Position numbers and translations under genes: made by a program. DNA of 64,000 nt from Streptomyces virginiae. Its GTDB lineage: Bacteria; Actinomycetota; Actinomycetes; Streptomycetales; Streptomycetaceae. Positions 34,009 to 42,810 of the stretch are shown here, piece by piece. Numbering within the stretch: position 1 is the first letter of the stretch; the number at the start of each line of letters is the position of its first letter. Location of the stretch: NCBI RefSeq assembly GCF_000720455.1, contig NZ_JOAK01000006.1, positions 186,001-250,000 of the forward strand. Direction: 5' to 3'. Under the pieces are notes generated by a model. The model did not search any database and was not told the DNA's origin. It was given only the letters and a program-made list of their open reading frames with translations.

Positions 34009-35802
34009 TCAGGACAGCGCGGCGACGTCGGGGTGGTCCTGGAGCCAGGCGCGGACGGCCTGCTGCTCCTTGCCCTTGCCGGTCTGCTGGATCTTCGCCT
34101 CCAGCCCGGTGAGCTGCTCCTCGGTGAGCTTGAAGGAGCGGAGCCAGGCGGCCACTTCGGGTTCATCGGCGGCGAAGCCCTCGCGGGCGAGGGTGTGGAT
34201 GCCGTCGCCCTTGCCCCAGACGGCCTTCGGGTCCTCCAGCTTGGTCAGCTCGTACGAGGAGTACGCCCAGTGCGGCGACCACAGCACGGTGACCACCGGC
34301 TCCTTCTTGTCGTAGGCGCGCTTGAGTTCGGCGAGCATGCCGGGGGTGGAGCCGTCGACGACCTGGTACTCGCCCTCCAGGCCGTACTCCTTCATGACCT
34401 TGTCCTTCAGCAGGGCCATGGCGCCGGCGCTGGGCTCGATGCCGATGATCCGGCCCTTGAACTGCCCGGACTTGCCCTTGAGGTCGGCGAGCGAGCGGAC
34501 GTCCTTCATGTAGGAGGGCACGGCGAGCTCGATGGAGGTCGGGCCGTACCAGGAGCCGAGGTCCTCCAGCTTGTCGCCGTACTTCTCCCAGTACTGGGCG
34601 TGGGTGACGGGCAGCCAGGCGTCGGTCTGGAAGTCGAGGCCGCCGCCGGCCAGGCCGGTGTAGAGCGCGCCGGCCTCCAGCTGGCGGGTGTCGACCTTGA
34701 AGCCGCGCCGTTCCAGGAGCTCCTTCCAGAGGTAGGTGGAGGCGATGCCCTCGTCCCACGGGATGTAGCCGATGGAGACGGTGCGGCCCTTGCCGATGTT
34801 GTCGGCGCCCTCCGGTCCGTCCTCGCCGCCGGAGCCGCCGAAGGTGCTCAGGCCGCCCGCGACCAGGGCCAGTACGACGGCTCCGGTGGCGGCGTAGGCG
34901 GGCTGGGGGCGGTGGTTCCACACGCGGGCGGCGCCGGTGGCGGCCGACCGGGCCCGGGCGAGGGTGCGCCGGCCCAGCGGGGAGACCTGGCGGCCGAGCG
35001 CGCCGGTCATCCGGTCGAGGTACATGGCGAGGATGACGATGGACAGGCCGGCTTCGAAGCCGAGGCCGATGTCGACGTTGCCGATGGCCCGGTAGACGGC
35101 GCCGCCGAGGCCGCCGCCGCCGACCATCCCGGCGATGACGACCATGGACAGGCCGAGCATGATGACCTGGTTGACGCCCGCCATGAGGGTGGGCAGGGCC
35201 AGGGGCAGCTGGACGCGGACGAGGGTGTCGCGCGGGGTGGTGCCGAACGCTTCGGCGGCCTCGACCAGTTCGGCGTCGACCTGGCGGATGCCGAGTTCGG
35301 TCATCCGTACGCCCGGCGGCAGCGAGAAGACGATGGTCGCGATGATGCCGGGCACCACGCCGACCCCGAAGAAGATGATGCCGGGAATGAGGTAGACCAT
35401 GGCGGGCATGGTCTGCATGAAGTCCAGGAGCGGCCGCAGGACGGCGCTGACCCGGTCGGAGCGGGCCGCCCAGATGCCGAGCGGGATCGCGAAGACCAGG
35501 GTGACGAGGGTGGCGACCAGGACCAGCGACAGCGTGGACATGGCGTCGGGCCAGAGCCCGACGGAGTCGACGAGCGCGAAACCGGCGAAGGCGAGCAGGC
35601 CCGCGAGCAGACCGCGCAGCCACCAGGCGGCGATGGCGAGGATGCCCGCGAACAGCAGCGGGGCGGGGGCGGAGAGGACGGCGACGAGGCCGTCGTAGAG
35701 GCCGGTGACGAGTGCGCTGATGGCGTCGAACAGCCAGGACAGGCGGCTCTGGAGGAAGTCGACTCCGCTGTCGACCCAGGCGCCGAGGGGCAGGCGGGGC
35801 AT
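34009..35802 (-). CDS. Quaternary-amine ABC importer: permease fused to substrate-binding protein
   Basis: The 597-aa protein joins two parts. Residues 1-300 are a ProW/OpuAB-type permease with six or more helices and the EAA loop region (ELVEAAEAFGTTPRDTLVRV). Residues 330-597 are a ProX/OpuAC-type binding domain (GRTVSIGYIPWDEGIASTYL, LDFQTDAWLPVTHAQYWEKY, VTVLWSPHWAYSSYELTKLE), tethered outside the membrane. The Trp and Tyr residues fit an aromatic cage for glycine betaine, proline betaine or choline. It overlaps the ATPase gene by one base (TGATG). The role is uptake of compatible solutes. Confidence 0.9.
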   Translation of the reverse strand: MPRLPLGAWVDSGVDFLQSRLSWLFDAISALVTGLYDGLVAVLSAPAPLLFAGILAIAAWWLRGLLAGLLAFAGFALVDSVGLWPDAMSTLSLVLVATLVTLVFAIPLGIWAARSDRVSAVLRPLLDFMQTMPAMVYLIPGIIFFGVGVVPGIIATIVFSLPPGVRMTELGIRQVDAELVEAAEAFGTTPRDTLVRVQLPLALPTLMAGVNQVIMLGLSMVVIAGMVGGGGLGGAVYRAIGNVDIGLGFEAGLSIVILAMYLDRMTGALGRQVSPLGRRTLARARSAATGAARVWNHRPQPAYAATGAVVLALVAGGLSTFGGSGGEDGPEGADNIGKGRTVSIGYIPWDEGIASTYLWKELLERRGFKVDTRQLEAGALYTGLAGGGLDFQTDAWLPVTHAQYWEKYGDKLEDLGSWYGPTSIELAVPSYMKDVRSLADLKGKSGQFKGRIIGIEPSAGAMALLKDKVMKEYGLEGEYQVVDGSTPGMLAELKRAYDKKEPVVTVLWSPHWAYSSYELTKLEDPKAVWGKGDGIHTLAREGFAADEPEVAAWLRSFKLTEEQLTGLEAKIQQTGKGKEQQAVRAWLQDHPDVAALS

Positions 35803-36863
35803 CAGGCGGCCACCTCCGAGCAGCGGACCGGGGCCCGCTGCTCGTCGCCGATGAAGGCGACGAGGCGGTCCTGGGGTACGGAGCCGACGACGGCGCCGTC
35901 GGTGCCGGTGACGGTGACCGGGTGCGGGACCCGCGCGCTGACGGCGCACAGCTCGGCCAGCGGGGTGTCGGCGGTGACGGTGGGACAGCCGCAGGAGTCC
36001 GCGCCGGGGCGGTGCGGCCGGGTCGTCGTCATCACCGCGTCCGCGGTCAGCACCCGGGAGCGGTCCACGTCCTGGACGAAGGAGGCGACGTAGTCGTCGG
36101 CGGGGCGGGTGAGGATGTCCTCGGCGGTGCCCTGCTGGACGACGCGGCCGTCGCGCATGACGGCGATGCCGTCGCCGAGGCGCATGGCCTCGTTGAGGTC
36201 GTGGGTGATGAAGACGATGGTCTTCTTCAGGGTGCGCTGCAGTTCGAGGAGCTGGTCCTGCATGTCGCGGCGGATCAGCGGGTCCAGCGCGCTGAAGGAC
36301 TCGTCCATCAGCAGCAGCTCGGCGTCGGTGGCCAGGGCCCGGGCGAGGCCGACCCTCTGCTGCATGCCGCCGGACAGCTCGTCGGGCCAGGCCATCTCCC
36401 AGCCTTCGAGGCCGCACAGGGCCAGCGCCTCCGCGGCCCGGCGGTCCCGGTCGGCGCGGGGCACGCCCTGTACCTCCAGCCCGTAGCCGGCGTTCTCCAG
36501 AACGTTCCGGTGCGGGAAGAGAGCGAAGTGCTGGAAGACCATGGATATCTTCGTGGACCGTACCCGGCGCAGCTCGCGCGCGCTGAGGGCGGTGAGGTCC
36601 TGGCCGCCGAAGAGGATGCGTCCCGCGGTGGGCTCGAGCAGGCCGTTCAGCATGCGCAGCAGGGTGGACTTGCCGGATCCCGACAGGCCCATCACGACGA
36701 AGATCTGGCCGGGCTCGACGTCGAAGGAGACGTCGATGACCGCGGCCGTGGCTCCGTCGGCGCGCAGCTCGCTGCGGTCGCCGCCGCCTTCGAGTGCGCG
36801 CACGGCGTCGTCGGGCCGGTTGCCGAACACCTTGTAGACGTGCTCGGCCTGGAGCGTGGACAC
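35802..36863 (-). CDS. Quaternary-amine ABC importer ATPase (ProV/OpuAA type)
   Basis: The 353-aa protein has the ABC core: Walker A MGLSGSGKSTLLR (near 75), Q-loop VFQHFALFPHRNVL, signature ELSGGMQQRVGLARAL, Walker B ELLLMDESFSALDP and the switch His in VFITHDLNEAM. The C-terminal 80 residues form a shortened CBS-like regulatory part (LTADAVMTT, TPLAELCAV, VVGSVPQDRLVAFIGDE), where the family normally senses ionic strength. GTG 36861-36863 was chosen, with a GAGG site five bases upstream, because it starts the family; the longer open frame has no homology. It is the first gene of the importer operon. Confidence 0.9.
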   Translation of the reverse strand: MSTLQAEHVYKVFGNRPDDAVRALEGGGDRSELRADGATAAVIDVSFDVEPGQIFVVMGLSGSGKSTLLRMLNGLLEPTAGRILFGGQDLTALSARELRRVRSTKISMVFQHFALFPHRNVLENAGYGLEVQGVPRADRDRRAAEALALCGLEGWEMAWPDELSGGMQQRVGLARALATDAELLLMDESFSALDPLIRRDMQDQLLELQRTLKKTIVFITHDLNEAMRLGDGIAVMRDGRVVQQGTAEDILTRPADDYVASFVQDVDRSRVLTADAVMTTTRPHRPGADSCGCPTVTADTPLAELCAVSARVPHPVTVTGTDGAVVGSVPQDRLVAFIGDEQRAPVRCSEVAA

Positions 36864-37114
36864 ATACACCTCGCGGGTCGTACCGGGTACGGCTCGCGCG
36901 GATCGGTCCGGCGCGGCCGTGGAGCGGGACGGGATCCGCCCGCATGCGCGTCGCCCCCCGGCGCAGGGCACCGGAGGGCGAGGCTCCGCTCCAGCTGTGC
37001 CGATGCCCGGCATTCACTTCGGCAAACGCACGAGTGATCCACCTCACGTGCGGGGTGCGCGGAGCCGGCCAGGAGCGGCCCGGGGGCTGTCCGGCCCTGA
37101 CCCGCCGGACACTC

Positions 37115-37900
37115 CTAGACGACGCGGAAGCCGGCGGCGGCGGGGTGACGGCGGTCACGATGGATCGTCAGATGGTCCCAGGTGGGGAAGGCCAGGTCGG
37201 TCACGGCCAGGAGCGGACCGGACGGGGCGTGCACGGTGCGGCGCACGGTCAGCCCGCAGGCGGGGGCGGAGGAGGGGGCCGAGGCCGGCGGGTGCGTGGT
37301 GCGGGTCATGGTGATGGTCTCGGCGACCCGGCCGGCCGCCGCGGCCCGCTCCAGCCAGCCCCGGAGGGAGGCCAGGTCCCGCTCGCCGGCGTGCCCGGCG
37401 CGGCCGCGGCAGGCGGCCAGCTCGGGGCTGCGCGCGACGACGTCCGGGCTGAAGTAGGTGACGGCGTGGCGGAGCGTCTCCCCGGTCCGCCCCCGCTCGC
37501 GGTGGTGGTGGACCAGGGTGCGGTCCCCGCCCGACATCCCGAGCAGCACGGCGAGCGAGGGCGGGACGGTGACCACCGTCACCCAGCTCCGGCTGAGGGC
37601 GGGCGCGGGGGACGCGGGCGCGAAGGCCACCGGATCGGCCGCCGCGGGGACGACCTCGGCCGAGACGGCGGGGCGTGAGCCGCGGCGCCCGGTCACGACG
37701 AGGCCGTCCTCGCGCAGGTACTGGAGGGCAGCCCTGACGGTCTGCCGGTTCACTTGGTACCGGGCGGCCAGGCTGCGTTCGGAGGGCAGTCTTCCGCCGG
37801 GGGTGCGCGCGGCGCGGTCGAGATCGCGGCGCAGCGCTGCGGCGATCCGCTGGTACTTGGGCATGGCGGCCGGGCCGCCGCCCCGCGAAGGGGAGGGCAT
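37115..37900 (-). CDS. GntR-family (HutC/UTRA) regulator
   Basis: The 261-aa protein has a winged-helix GntR domain (residues 14-80: LPSERSLAARYQVNRQTVRA, ALQYLREDGLVV) and a C-terminal UTRA-like ligand domain (100-250). ATG 37900 has a strong AGGAG five bases upstream; the internal ATG at 37864 has none. The gene lies 251 bp upstream of the ABC importer, on the same strand. An operator-like GTCTATAC is present 58 bp before its start. Control of the importer and of itself is likely but unproven. Confidence 0.82.
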   Translation of the reverse strand: MPSPSRGGGPAAMPKYQRIAAALRRDLDRAARTPGGRLPSERSLAARYQVNRQTVRAALQYLREDGLVVTGRRGSRPAVSAEVVPAAADPVAFAPASPAPALSRSWVTVVTVPPSLAVLLGMSGGDRTLVHHHRERGRTGETLRHAVTYFSPDVVARSPELAACRGRAGHAGERDLASLRGWLERAAAAGRVAETITMTRTTHPPASAPSSAPACGLTVRRTVHAPSGPLLAVTDLAFPTWDHLTIHRDRRHPAAAGFRVV

Positions 37901-37955
37901 GGCTTCTCCTCTGACGGGTGGTCACGGACTGCGCGGTGCCCGACCAACCTAGCAT

Positions 37956-37966
37956 TGGTCTATACC
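37956..37966. promoter_or_regulatory. HutC-type GntR operator
   Basis: TGGTCTATACC contains GTCTATAC (37958-37965), which fits the GT-n-TA-n-AC consensus of HutC-subfamily GntR regulators, including the DasR-like TGGTCTAGACCA. It lies in the promoter region of the GntR gene. Confidence 0.55.
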
Positions 37967-38044
37967 TTTGGGTGAGAGGGCATCGCGGTACGCCGCCCGC
38001 CTTGGCCGGTTCCCGACCCCCGTCCCGGGCGGGGGCCGCCCTCC

Positions 38045-39610
38045 CTACTCGCGCAGCGGGTTCGCCAGGGGCCGGTAACGGGCGTCCGCGCCGTCGGCGC
38101 GGGTCCAGCGCAGCAGCAGGTTGGTCTTGGCGGGCAGGGCGGGTGCGGCGAGGAGTCCGGCGATCTCGGGGAGCCCGCGCAGGGAGTCGTAGCGCAGCAA
38201 CTCCTCCCGCACGGCGGGCCAGAGGAGCGGCGAGATGTCCGGATACCGATCGGCCAGCGCGCCCGCGACCTCCGACAGGTTGTTGACCACCAGGCAGTAC
38301 ACCAGGCGCTGCCAGGCGTCCGCCCGCGGCAGGTCCGGCAGGAGCTTGACCCCCTCCGCGTCCCGGAAGAGGGCCTGCACGGGCATGCCCGACACGTCGA
38401 CCGCGACCAGGGTGTTCTGCAGGTGGGCCTCCAGGACGACGCCGTGCCGGGCGAAGAGTTCGAGCACCGGCGGCACGACCTGGCGCAGGTACGCCCGCCA
38501 CCAGGCGGCGGGGTCGGCCACCCCGGCCGGCGGGCTCCCGGGATATCCCTCGGCGAGCGCGGCGGCCAGCAGCGGCGTCGCCCCGGGCACGGTGTGGGCG
38601 CGCAGGCCGTCACGGACCAGGACGGCGAGTTCCTCGAAGGCGAAGGCCGCGGTGCGGTAGCCGCGGTCGGCGAGCCAGGCCGCGTCCGAGCCGGTCCGGC
38701 GCAGTGCGGCGAAACCGGCCCCGACGGCCGCGTCGGTGCGGCGCAGCTTCAGCAGGTCGTGCCGCCACAGCCGGCGCACGTCGTTGGTGATCCGCACGTC
38801 GAGGCTGAACTTCACGAAGAGGTCGACCTCGGGATCCGGAACGTGGAGGGTCCGGATGGACGCGGTGGGCCAGGCCGGGCGGCGGCTCACGCCGAGCCGC
38901 AGCAGCCGCCCGTCGGCGAAGGCCTCGCGCACCGCGGGCCGGTCCTCGACCAGGTCGAGCTGCCAGGGATGCGCGGGCAGGAGCCGGTAGCCGGCGGGGG
39001 CGGCCGGCCCGTCGAGGAGGCCGGCGAGGGAGTCGACGGCCTCGGAGGCGGCCCGTCCGCCCTCTTCGACGCACTGGTCCTCGCGCACCCCCAGGAAGAC
39101 CAGCGGGAAACGGGCGTGCGCCTCGGGCGCGTACGGCAGCCAGCTCCCGGCCGGCGCCCCGCCGCGGGCCTTGGGGGCGGGATGGTGCGGGTGACCCGTC
39201 ACCAGGGACTGCTCGGAGAGCACGTACGGGTCCGCCGGGGGCTCGGCGCCGGCGCGGGCGGCCAGCAGCGCGAGGAGCGCGTCGCGGCTGTCGGCGATCT
39301 CGACCGGGAGTTCGTCGTTGGTGACGCCGGTGAACCGGCCGAGTTCGTCGGAGACGAGTTTGACCAGTTCGGTGTGGCTGAGCGGGTGCCAGCCGTTCGC
39401 CGTCCGCAGTTCGGGGTGTACGGGACGGCGGCCGCCGCGCACGCGGAGCAGCCGGCCGCTGCCCCGCAGCCGGTGCACGGCCGCTCCGGCCGGCCCGGAC
39501 CCGGCGGGCCCCGTGGGCTCGGCCGCCTCCCGGAGCAGGCAGTTCAGGAGCGGGGCGGCGGCGTAAGCGTCGGCGGCGGCGTTGAGGTCCACTGGTTCCA
39601 TTCGGTCCAT
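38045..39610 (-). CDS. IucA/IucC-family NIS siderophore synthetase 1
   Basis: The 521-aa protein shows the NIS synthetase signature GHPHHPAPKARGG (near residue 137), the LPAHPWQLDLVED strand, the ATP/substrate region SIRTLHVPDPEVDLFVKFSL, and the C-terminal EAHLQNTLVAVD and LFRDAEGVKLL motifs. Such enzymes adenylate citrate or a dicarboxylate and join it to an amine or alcohol. The start is uncertain: ATG 39610, ATG 39601 and GTG 39643 are all possible and none has a clear ribosome site. It is divergent from a second synthetase 107 bp away. Confidence 0.88.
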   Translation of the reverse strand: MDRMEPVDLNAAADAYAAAPLLNCLLREAAEPTGPAGSGPAGAAVHRLRGSGRLLRVRGGRRPVHPELRTANGWHPLSHTELVKLVSDELGRFTGVTNDELPVEIADSRDALLALLAARAGAEPPADPYVLSEQSLVTGHPHHPAPKARGGAPAGSWLPYAPEAHARFPLVFLGVREDQCVEEGGRAASEAVDSLAGLLDGPAAPAGYRLLPAHPWQLDLVEDRPAVREAFADGRLLRLGVSRRPAWPTASIRTLHVPDPEVDLFVKFSLDVRITNDVRRLWRHDLLKLRRTDAAVGAGFAALRRTGSDAAWLADRGYRTAAFAFEELAVLVRDGLRAHTVPGATPLLAAALAEGYPGSPPAGVADPAAWWRAYLRQVVPPVLELFARHGVVLEAHLQNTLVAVDVSGMPVQALFRDAEGVKLLPDLPRADAWQRLVYCLVVNNLSEVAGALADRYPDISPLLWPAVREELLRYDSLRGLPEIAGLLAAPALPAKTNLLLRWTRADGADARYRPLANPLRE

Positions 39611-39717
39611 CCGGTGGGCCGGTGGCCCGCGAAGCGGAACCACCGGCCATGATCGTCGGTATCCGCAATGATTACTTGATCATCCCGTGAAGCGACATTC
39701 CGAAGGCGGAGTCCAGC

Positions 39718-41241
39718 ATGCCCATTCCCTCCTCCGCGGCCGAAGAAGCCGTCGCCGCCGAACTGGCCACCGTACGGCCCGCACTCGGGCCCCCGTACGC
39801 CGCCGCGCTCGGCGTCGCCCGGGCGGCCGTGCTCACCCGGCTGTGGCGGGCCCTGGCCTTCGAGCCGCTGCCGTGGGTCGTGGGCCGGGAGGCGACGCCG
39901 GCCGGCCTGGCGCTGCTGCTGGCGGGGGGCCGCCGGCTGGAGGGCCCGACGCCGGACCCGTACGCGACCCGGCCGTACGTGGACGAGCTGCTGCTCGACG
40001 GCGGGTCCCACGATCGGGCCGGGCGGCTCGTCAGGGCGCTCGGGGTCCCGCACGGGGAGGAGTTCGCCGCCGAGCTGGACGCCAGTACGGCCTCCCTCGC
40101 GCTCTCCCGCGCCGGACAGCCGCCCGCCGGGGACGACCACGGGGACCACGCGGCGCGCGCCACCTGGGAGTGGGAACAGCGGGTGGTCGACGGCCATCCG
40201 TACCATCCCAACTGCCGCTCCCGACCGGGCTTCTCGGTGGCCGAGCAGCTGGCGTACGCGCCCGAGCACCGGCCGGTGGTGGAGCTGGGCCTGGTCTCCG
40301 TACGGGCCGAGGAGTGCCTGGTCACCGGGGACTGGCCGGCGCGGCTGCGCGACGGCGGGCGGATCCTGGTCCCCGTGCACCCGTGGCAGGCGGCGCACGT
40401 GCTGAAGCACGAGCGGGTGCGGCCCGGTTTCGCGGCGCATCCGCTGATGGCCCTGCGCACGCTGGCGCCCGCCGAGGGCGGCCCGCACGTGAAGACCGCG
40501 CTGAGCGCCCGGCTGACCTCCTCGGTCCGGGACATCTCGGTCTACTCCATCGAGACGGCGGCGGCGGTGTCCGCCTTCGCCCAGGGTCTGGCCGAGCGGC
40601 TCGACGGGCGGCTGCACATCACCCGCACCCTGGGTGCGGCGACCGCGCACAGCCCCGACCTCGCGGCCGTGCTGCGCGAGCCGCCGGAGGCGTACGCGGA
40701 CGCCGCCGCCGGTGAGCGGGTGCTGCCGGTGGCGGCGCTGGGCTGCTACCCGCCGGCCCGTTCGGCGGCCTGGCGGGCGCGGTTCGCCCGCCTCGCGCTG
40801 TCGGTGTGCCTGCGGGTGCTGGAGCTGGGGGTGGCCCTGGAGGCCCACGGGCAGAACCTCCTCGTCGTCCTCTCCCCCGACGGCGAGCCCCTGCGGCTGG
40901 TCTACCGCGACCTGGCCGACATCCGGATCAGCCCGGCCCGGCTGCGGGCGCACGGGCTCGCGGTGCCGCCGCTGTCGGGCAGGCTGGTCACGGACGACGT
41001 GACCGTCCTGCGCCGCAAGCTCTTCGGGTCCCTGCTGACGGGGGCGCTCGGTGCCACGGCGGGCTCGGCCGCAGCCTTCGCCGAGGCGCTCGCGGTGGCG
41101 GCCGCCCTGCCGGCCACCGCCGACACCGGGGCGCTGCTGACGGAGCGGCTGCCGACGAAGGCGCTCACCCTCATGAGACTGAGTCCGGGGGTCCCCGGAG
41201 ACCAGTGGGCGGAACTGCCCAATCCGCTTATTGGAGGATGA
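39718..41241 (+). CDS. IucA/IucC-family NIS siderophore synthetase 2
   Basis: The 507-aa protein has the same set of motifs: GHPYHPNCRSRPGFS (near 158), VPVHPWQAAHVLKHE, KTALSARLTSSVRDISVYS, and EAHGQNLLVVLS with LVYRDLADIRIS in the C-terminal half. Its divergent pairing with synthetase 1 suggests two successive condensations in one siderophore-like pathway. No decarboxylase, hydroxylase or transporter gene is next to it, and no DmdR-type iron box was seen between the two genes. A methyltransferase gene begins 34 bp downstream and may belong to the pathway. Confidence 0.88.
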   Translation: MPIPSSAAEEAVAAELATVRPALGPPYAAALGVARAAVLTRLWRALAFEPLPWVVGREATPAGLALLLAGGRRLEGPTPDPYATRPYVDELLLDGGSHDRAGRLVRALGVPHGEEFAAELDASTASLALSRAGQPPAGDDHGDHAARATWEWEQRVVDGHPYHPNCRSRPGFSVAEQLAYAPEHRPVVELGLVSVRAEECLVTGDWPARLRDGGRILVPVHPWQAAHVLKHERVRPGFAAHPLMALRTLAPAEGGPHVKTALSARLTSSVRDISVYSIETAAAVSAFAQGLAERLDGRLHITRTLGAATAHSPDLAAVLREPPEAYADAAAGERVLPVAALGCYPPARSAAWRARFARLALSVCLRVLELGVALEAHGQNLLVVLSPDGEPLRLVYRDLADIRISPARLRAHGLAVPPLSGRLVTDDVTVLRRKLFGSLLTGALGATAGSAAAFAEALAVAAALPATADTGALLTERLPTKALTLMRLSPGVPGDQWAELPNPLIGG

Positions 41242-41274
41242 TCCGGGGCGCCGGGCGGGCTACTGTTCAGGGGC

Positions 41275-41928
41275 ATGACAGCTTCCTCGTACCTGCACTC
41301 CGTACGGGCGTCCTACGACGCCGTCGCCGTCGACTGCGCGCGGCTGCTGGGCACGGAACTGGCCGGGAAGCCGCTGGACCGGGCCATGCTGGCCGCCTTC
41401 GCGGAGTGTGTGCGCGCGGAGGGGGGCGGCGCCGGCCGGGCCGTCGCCGACCTGGGCTGCGGGCCGGGCCGGGTGACGGCGCATCTGGACGGTCTGGGCG
41501 TACGGGCCTTCGGTGTGGACCTGTCCCCGGCGATGGTGGCGGTGGCCCGCCGGACGTATCCGGGGCTGCGGTTCGAGGTGGGGTCGATGTCCGCGCTGGA
41601 CGTGGCCGACGGGGTGCTGGGCGGGGTCCTCGGCTGGTATTCCACCCTGCACACGCCGCCCGCGGAACTGCCCGCGGTGTTCGCGGAGTTCGCCCGCGTG
41701 CTGGCGCCGGGCGGTCACGCCCTGATCGCCTTCGAGGCGGGCGACGGGCGGGTCCGGCTGGAGCACGCGTACGGGCACCCCGTCGACCTCGACGTGTACC
41801 GGATGCCGCCCGGCCGGACAGCCGCCCTGCTGGCCGGGGCCGGACTGGCCGAGGTGGCCCGCCTGCTCCGCGAACCGGCCCCCGGGGAGAGCTGCCCGCA
41901 GGGCTTCCTGCTGGCCCGCAAGGGCTGA
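41275..41928 (+). CDS. Class I SAM-dependent methyltransferase
   Basis: The 217-aa protein has the Rossmann SAM motif VADLGCGPGRVTAHLDGLG (near residue 60), the acidic end of strand two (GVDLSPAMVAVARR), the motif near LGGVLGWYSTLH and the post-strand ARVLAPGGHALIAFEAGD. It is a single-domain enzyme with an ATG right after the upstream synthetase (34 bp). O- or N-methylation of a siderophore or other small molecule is possible. The GGGGTCCCA repeats start 24 bp after its stop. Confidence 0.85.
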   Translation: MTASSYLHSVRASYDAVAVDCARLLGTELAGKPLDRAMLAAFAECVRAEGGGAGRAVADLGCGPGRVTAHLDGLGVRAFGVDLSPAMVAVARRTYPGLRFEVGSMSALDVADGVLGGVLGWYSTLHTPPAELPAVFAEFARVLAPGGHALIAFEAGDGRVRLEHAYGHPVDLDVYRMPPGRTAALLAGAGLAEVARLLREPAPGESCPQGFLLARKG

Positions 41929-41950
41929 CGGCGCACGGACCCGGCGGGCC

Positions 41951-42005
41951 CGGGGGTCCCGGGGGTCCCAGGGGTCCCAGGGGTCCCAGGGGTCCCAGGG
42001 GTCCC
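41951..42005. repeat. Tandem repeats of GGGGTCCCA
   Basis: About six near-exact 9-bp units of (A/G)GGGGTCCC run from 41951 to 42005, between the methyltransferase gene and the decayed gene on the other strand. The unit can pair GGG with CCC in many registers. It may be slippage in a degraded terminator. Confidence 0.75.
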
Positions 42006-42007
42006 GC

Positions 42008-42715
42008 TCAGGCGGGGTAGGTGATCGAGCCCAGTGGCGGGCAGGGAACGAGCGTGGCGCCGGTGCCGGGGCGTTCGACGGCCCTGGCCTCCGCGGCCCG
42101 CCGGCGCCGCGTCTCCCGCTCGTCGGCGTACAGGGCGTCGCGCGTGGTCCGGTGGTCGTCCCACGCGCCGTCGATGAGGCTGAGACCGGTGTTGCCGGAG
42201 CTTCGCTGGAACTCCGCCTTCAGGAAAGCCTGTTGGACGGCGGTCTGGGCGGCGGCGAGATCGAGGCGGGTGATCAGGACGCCGACGGTGTTCGGTTCGC
42301 GGGTCGGCAGGGAGCCTGCGGGAGCAGCGACACCCCGGTGTCGAGGCGGCCGACGTTGTCGACGCTCGCGGCCGTGTACAGGGCGCGGAAGCGGGGATCG
42401 TCGCGCAGCGGACGTACGGGGGCGACGTGGAGCGCCACGCAGTCGTTGAAGCCGGCGGCCACGGCGGCGTCGAGGTGGAAGGGGGTCCGCTCCACCTCAC
42501 CGCGCGCGATGCCCGTGCCGGCGAGGCCCGCGTGGCCCGCGGCGACGAGCCAGGTGCCCTCCGGGCCGAGCGCGGTGGCACGCGCGACGACGTCGTGGAG
42601 GCCCGCGGTGACCTCACCCCCTGTGAGGCTGCGCCGTGCGTCGTGTGGCCCACCAGCAGTTCGTGAACACGGGCGACCAGTGAGTCGACGGTGTCGGCCG
42701 TGGATCTCCTCGGAC
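42008..42715 (-). pseudogene. Decayed gene with at least two frameshifts
   Basis: Three reverse frames combine into one protein-like sequence. It starts near 42704 with STADTVDSLVARVHELLVGH and shifts near 42635 to ARRSLTGGEVTAGLHDVVAR...FHLDAAVAAGFNDCVALHV. After VDNVGRLDTGVSLLPQAP near 42315 it shifts to TREPNTVGVLITRLDLAAAQ and ends LVPCPPLGSITYPA at the stop 42008-42010. A deletion near RALYTAASVDNV is also likely. I do not recognise the family, and no catalytic motif is evident. The coherent protein-like stretches on both sides of each shift make sequencing error or true decay the two options. Confidence 0.6.
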
Positions 42716-42810
42716 CTCGGCGGTGAAGGGCGAAAGGGGTGTCCGGTCTGCGGCGATCCCCGCCGGGGCGAAGGGCGTCCGAGCCAGGTCGGCCGCGTAG
42801 ACTGACGGGC

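Noticed and set aside
31434..34166. Long minus-strand frame across the MMPL gene
   Set aside because: It is a shadow of the MMPL gene, rich in Arg, Gly and His, and crosses the strong terminator at 33930-33982.
39611..39717. DmdR/IdeR iron box between the two NIS synthetases
   Set aside because: No sequence close to TTAGGTTAGGCTAACCTAA is present; the AT-rich dyad there has a different sequence.
41951..42005. CRISPR-like repeats
   Set aside because: The units are 9 bp with no spacers, so this is a simple tandem repeat.
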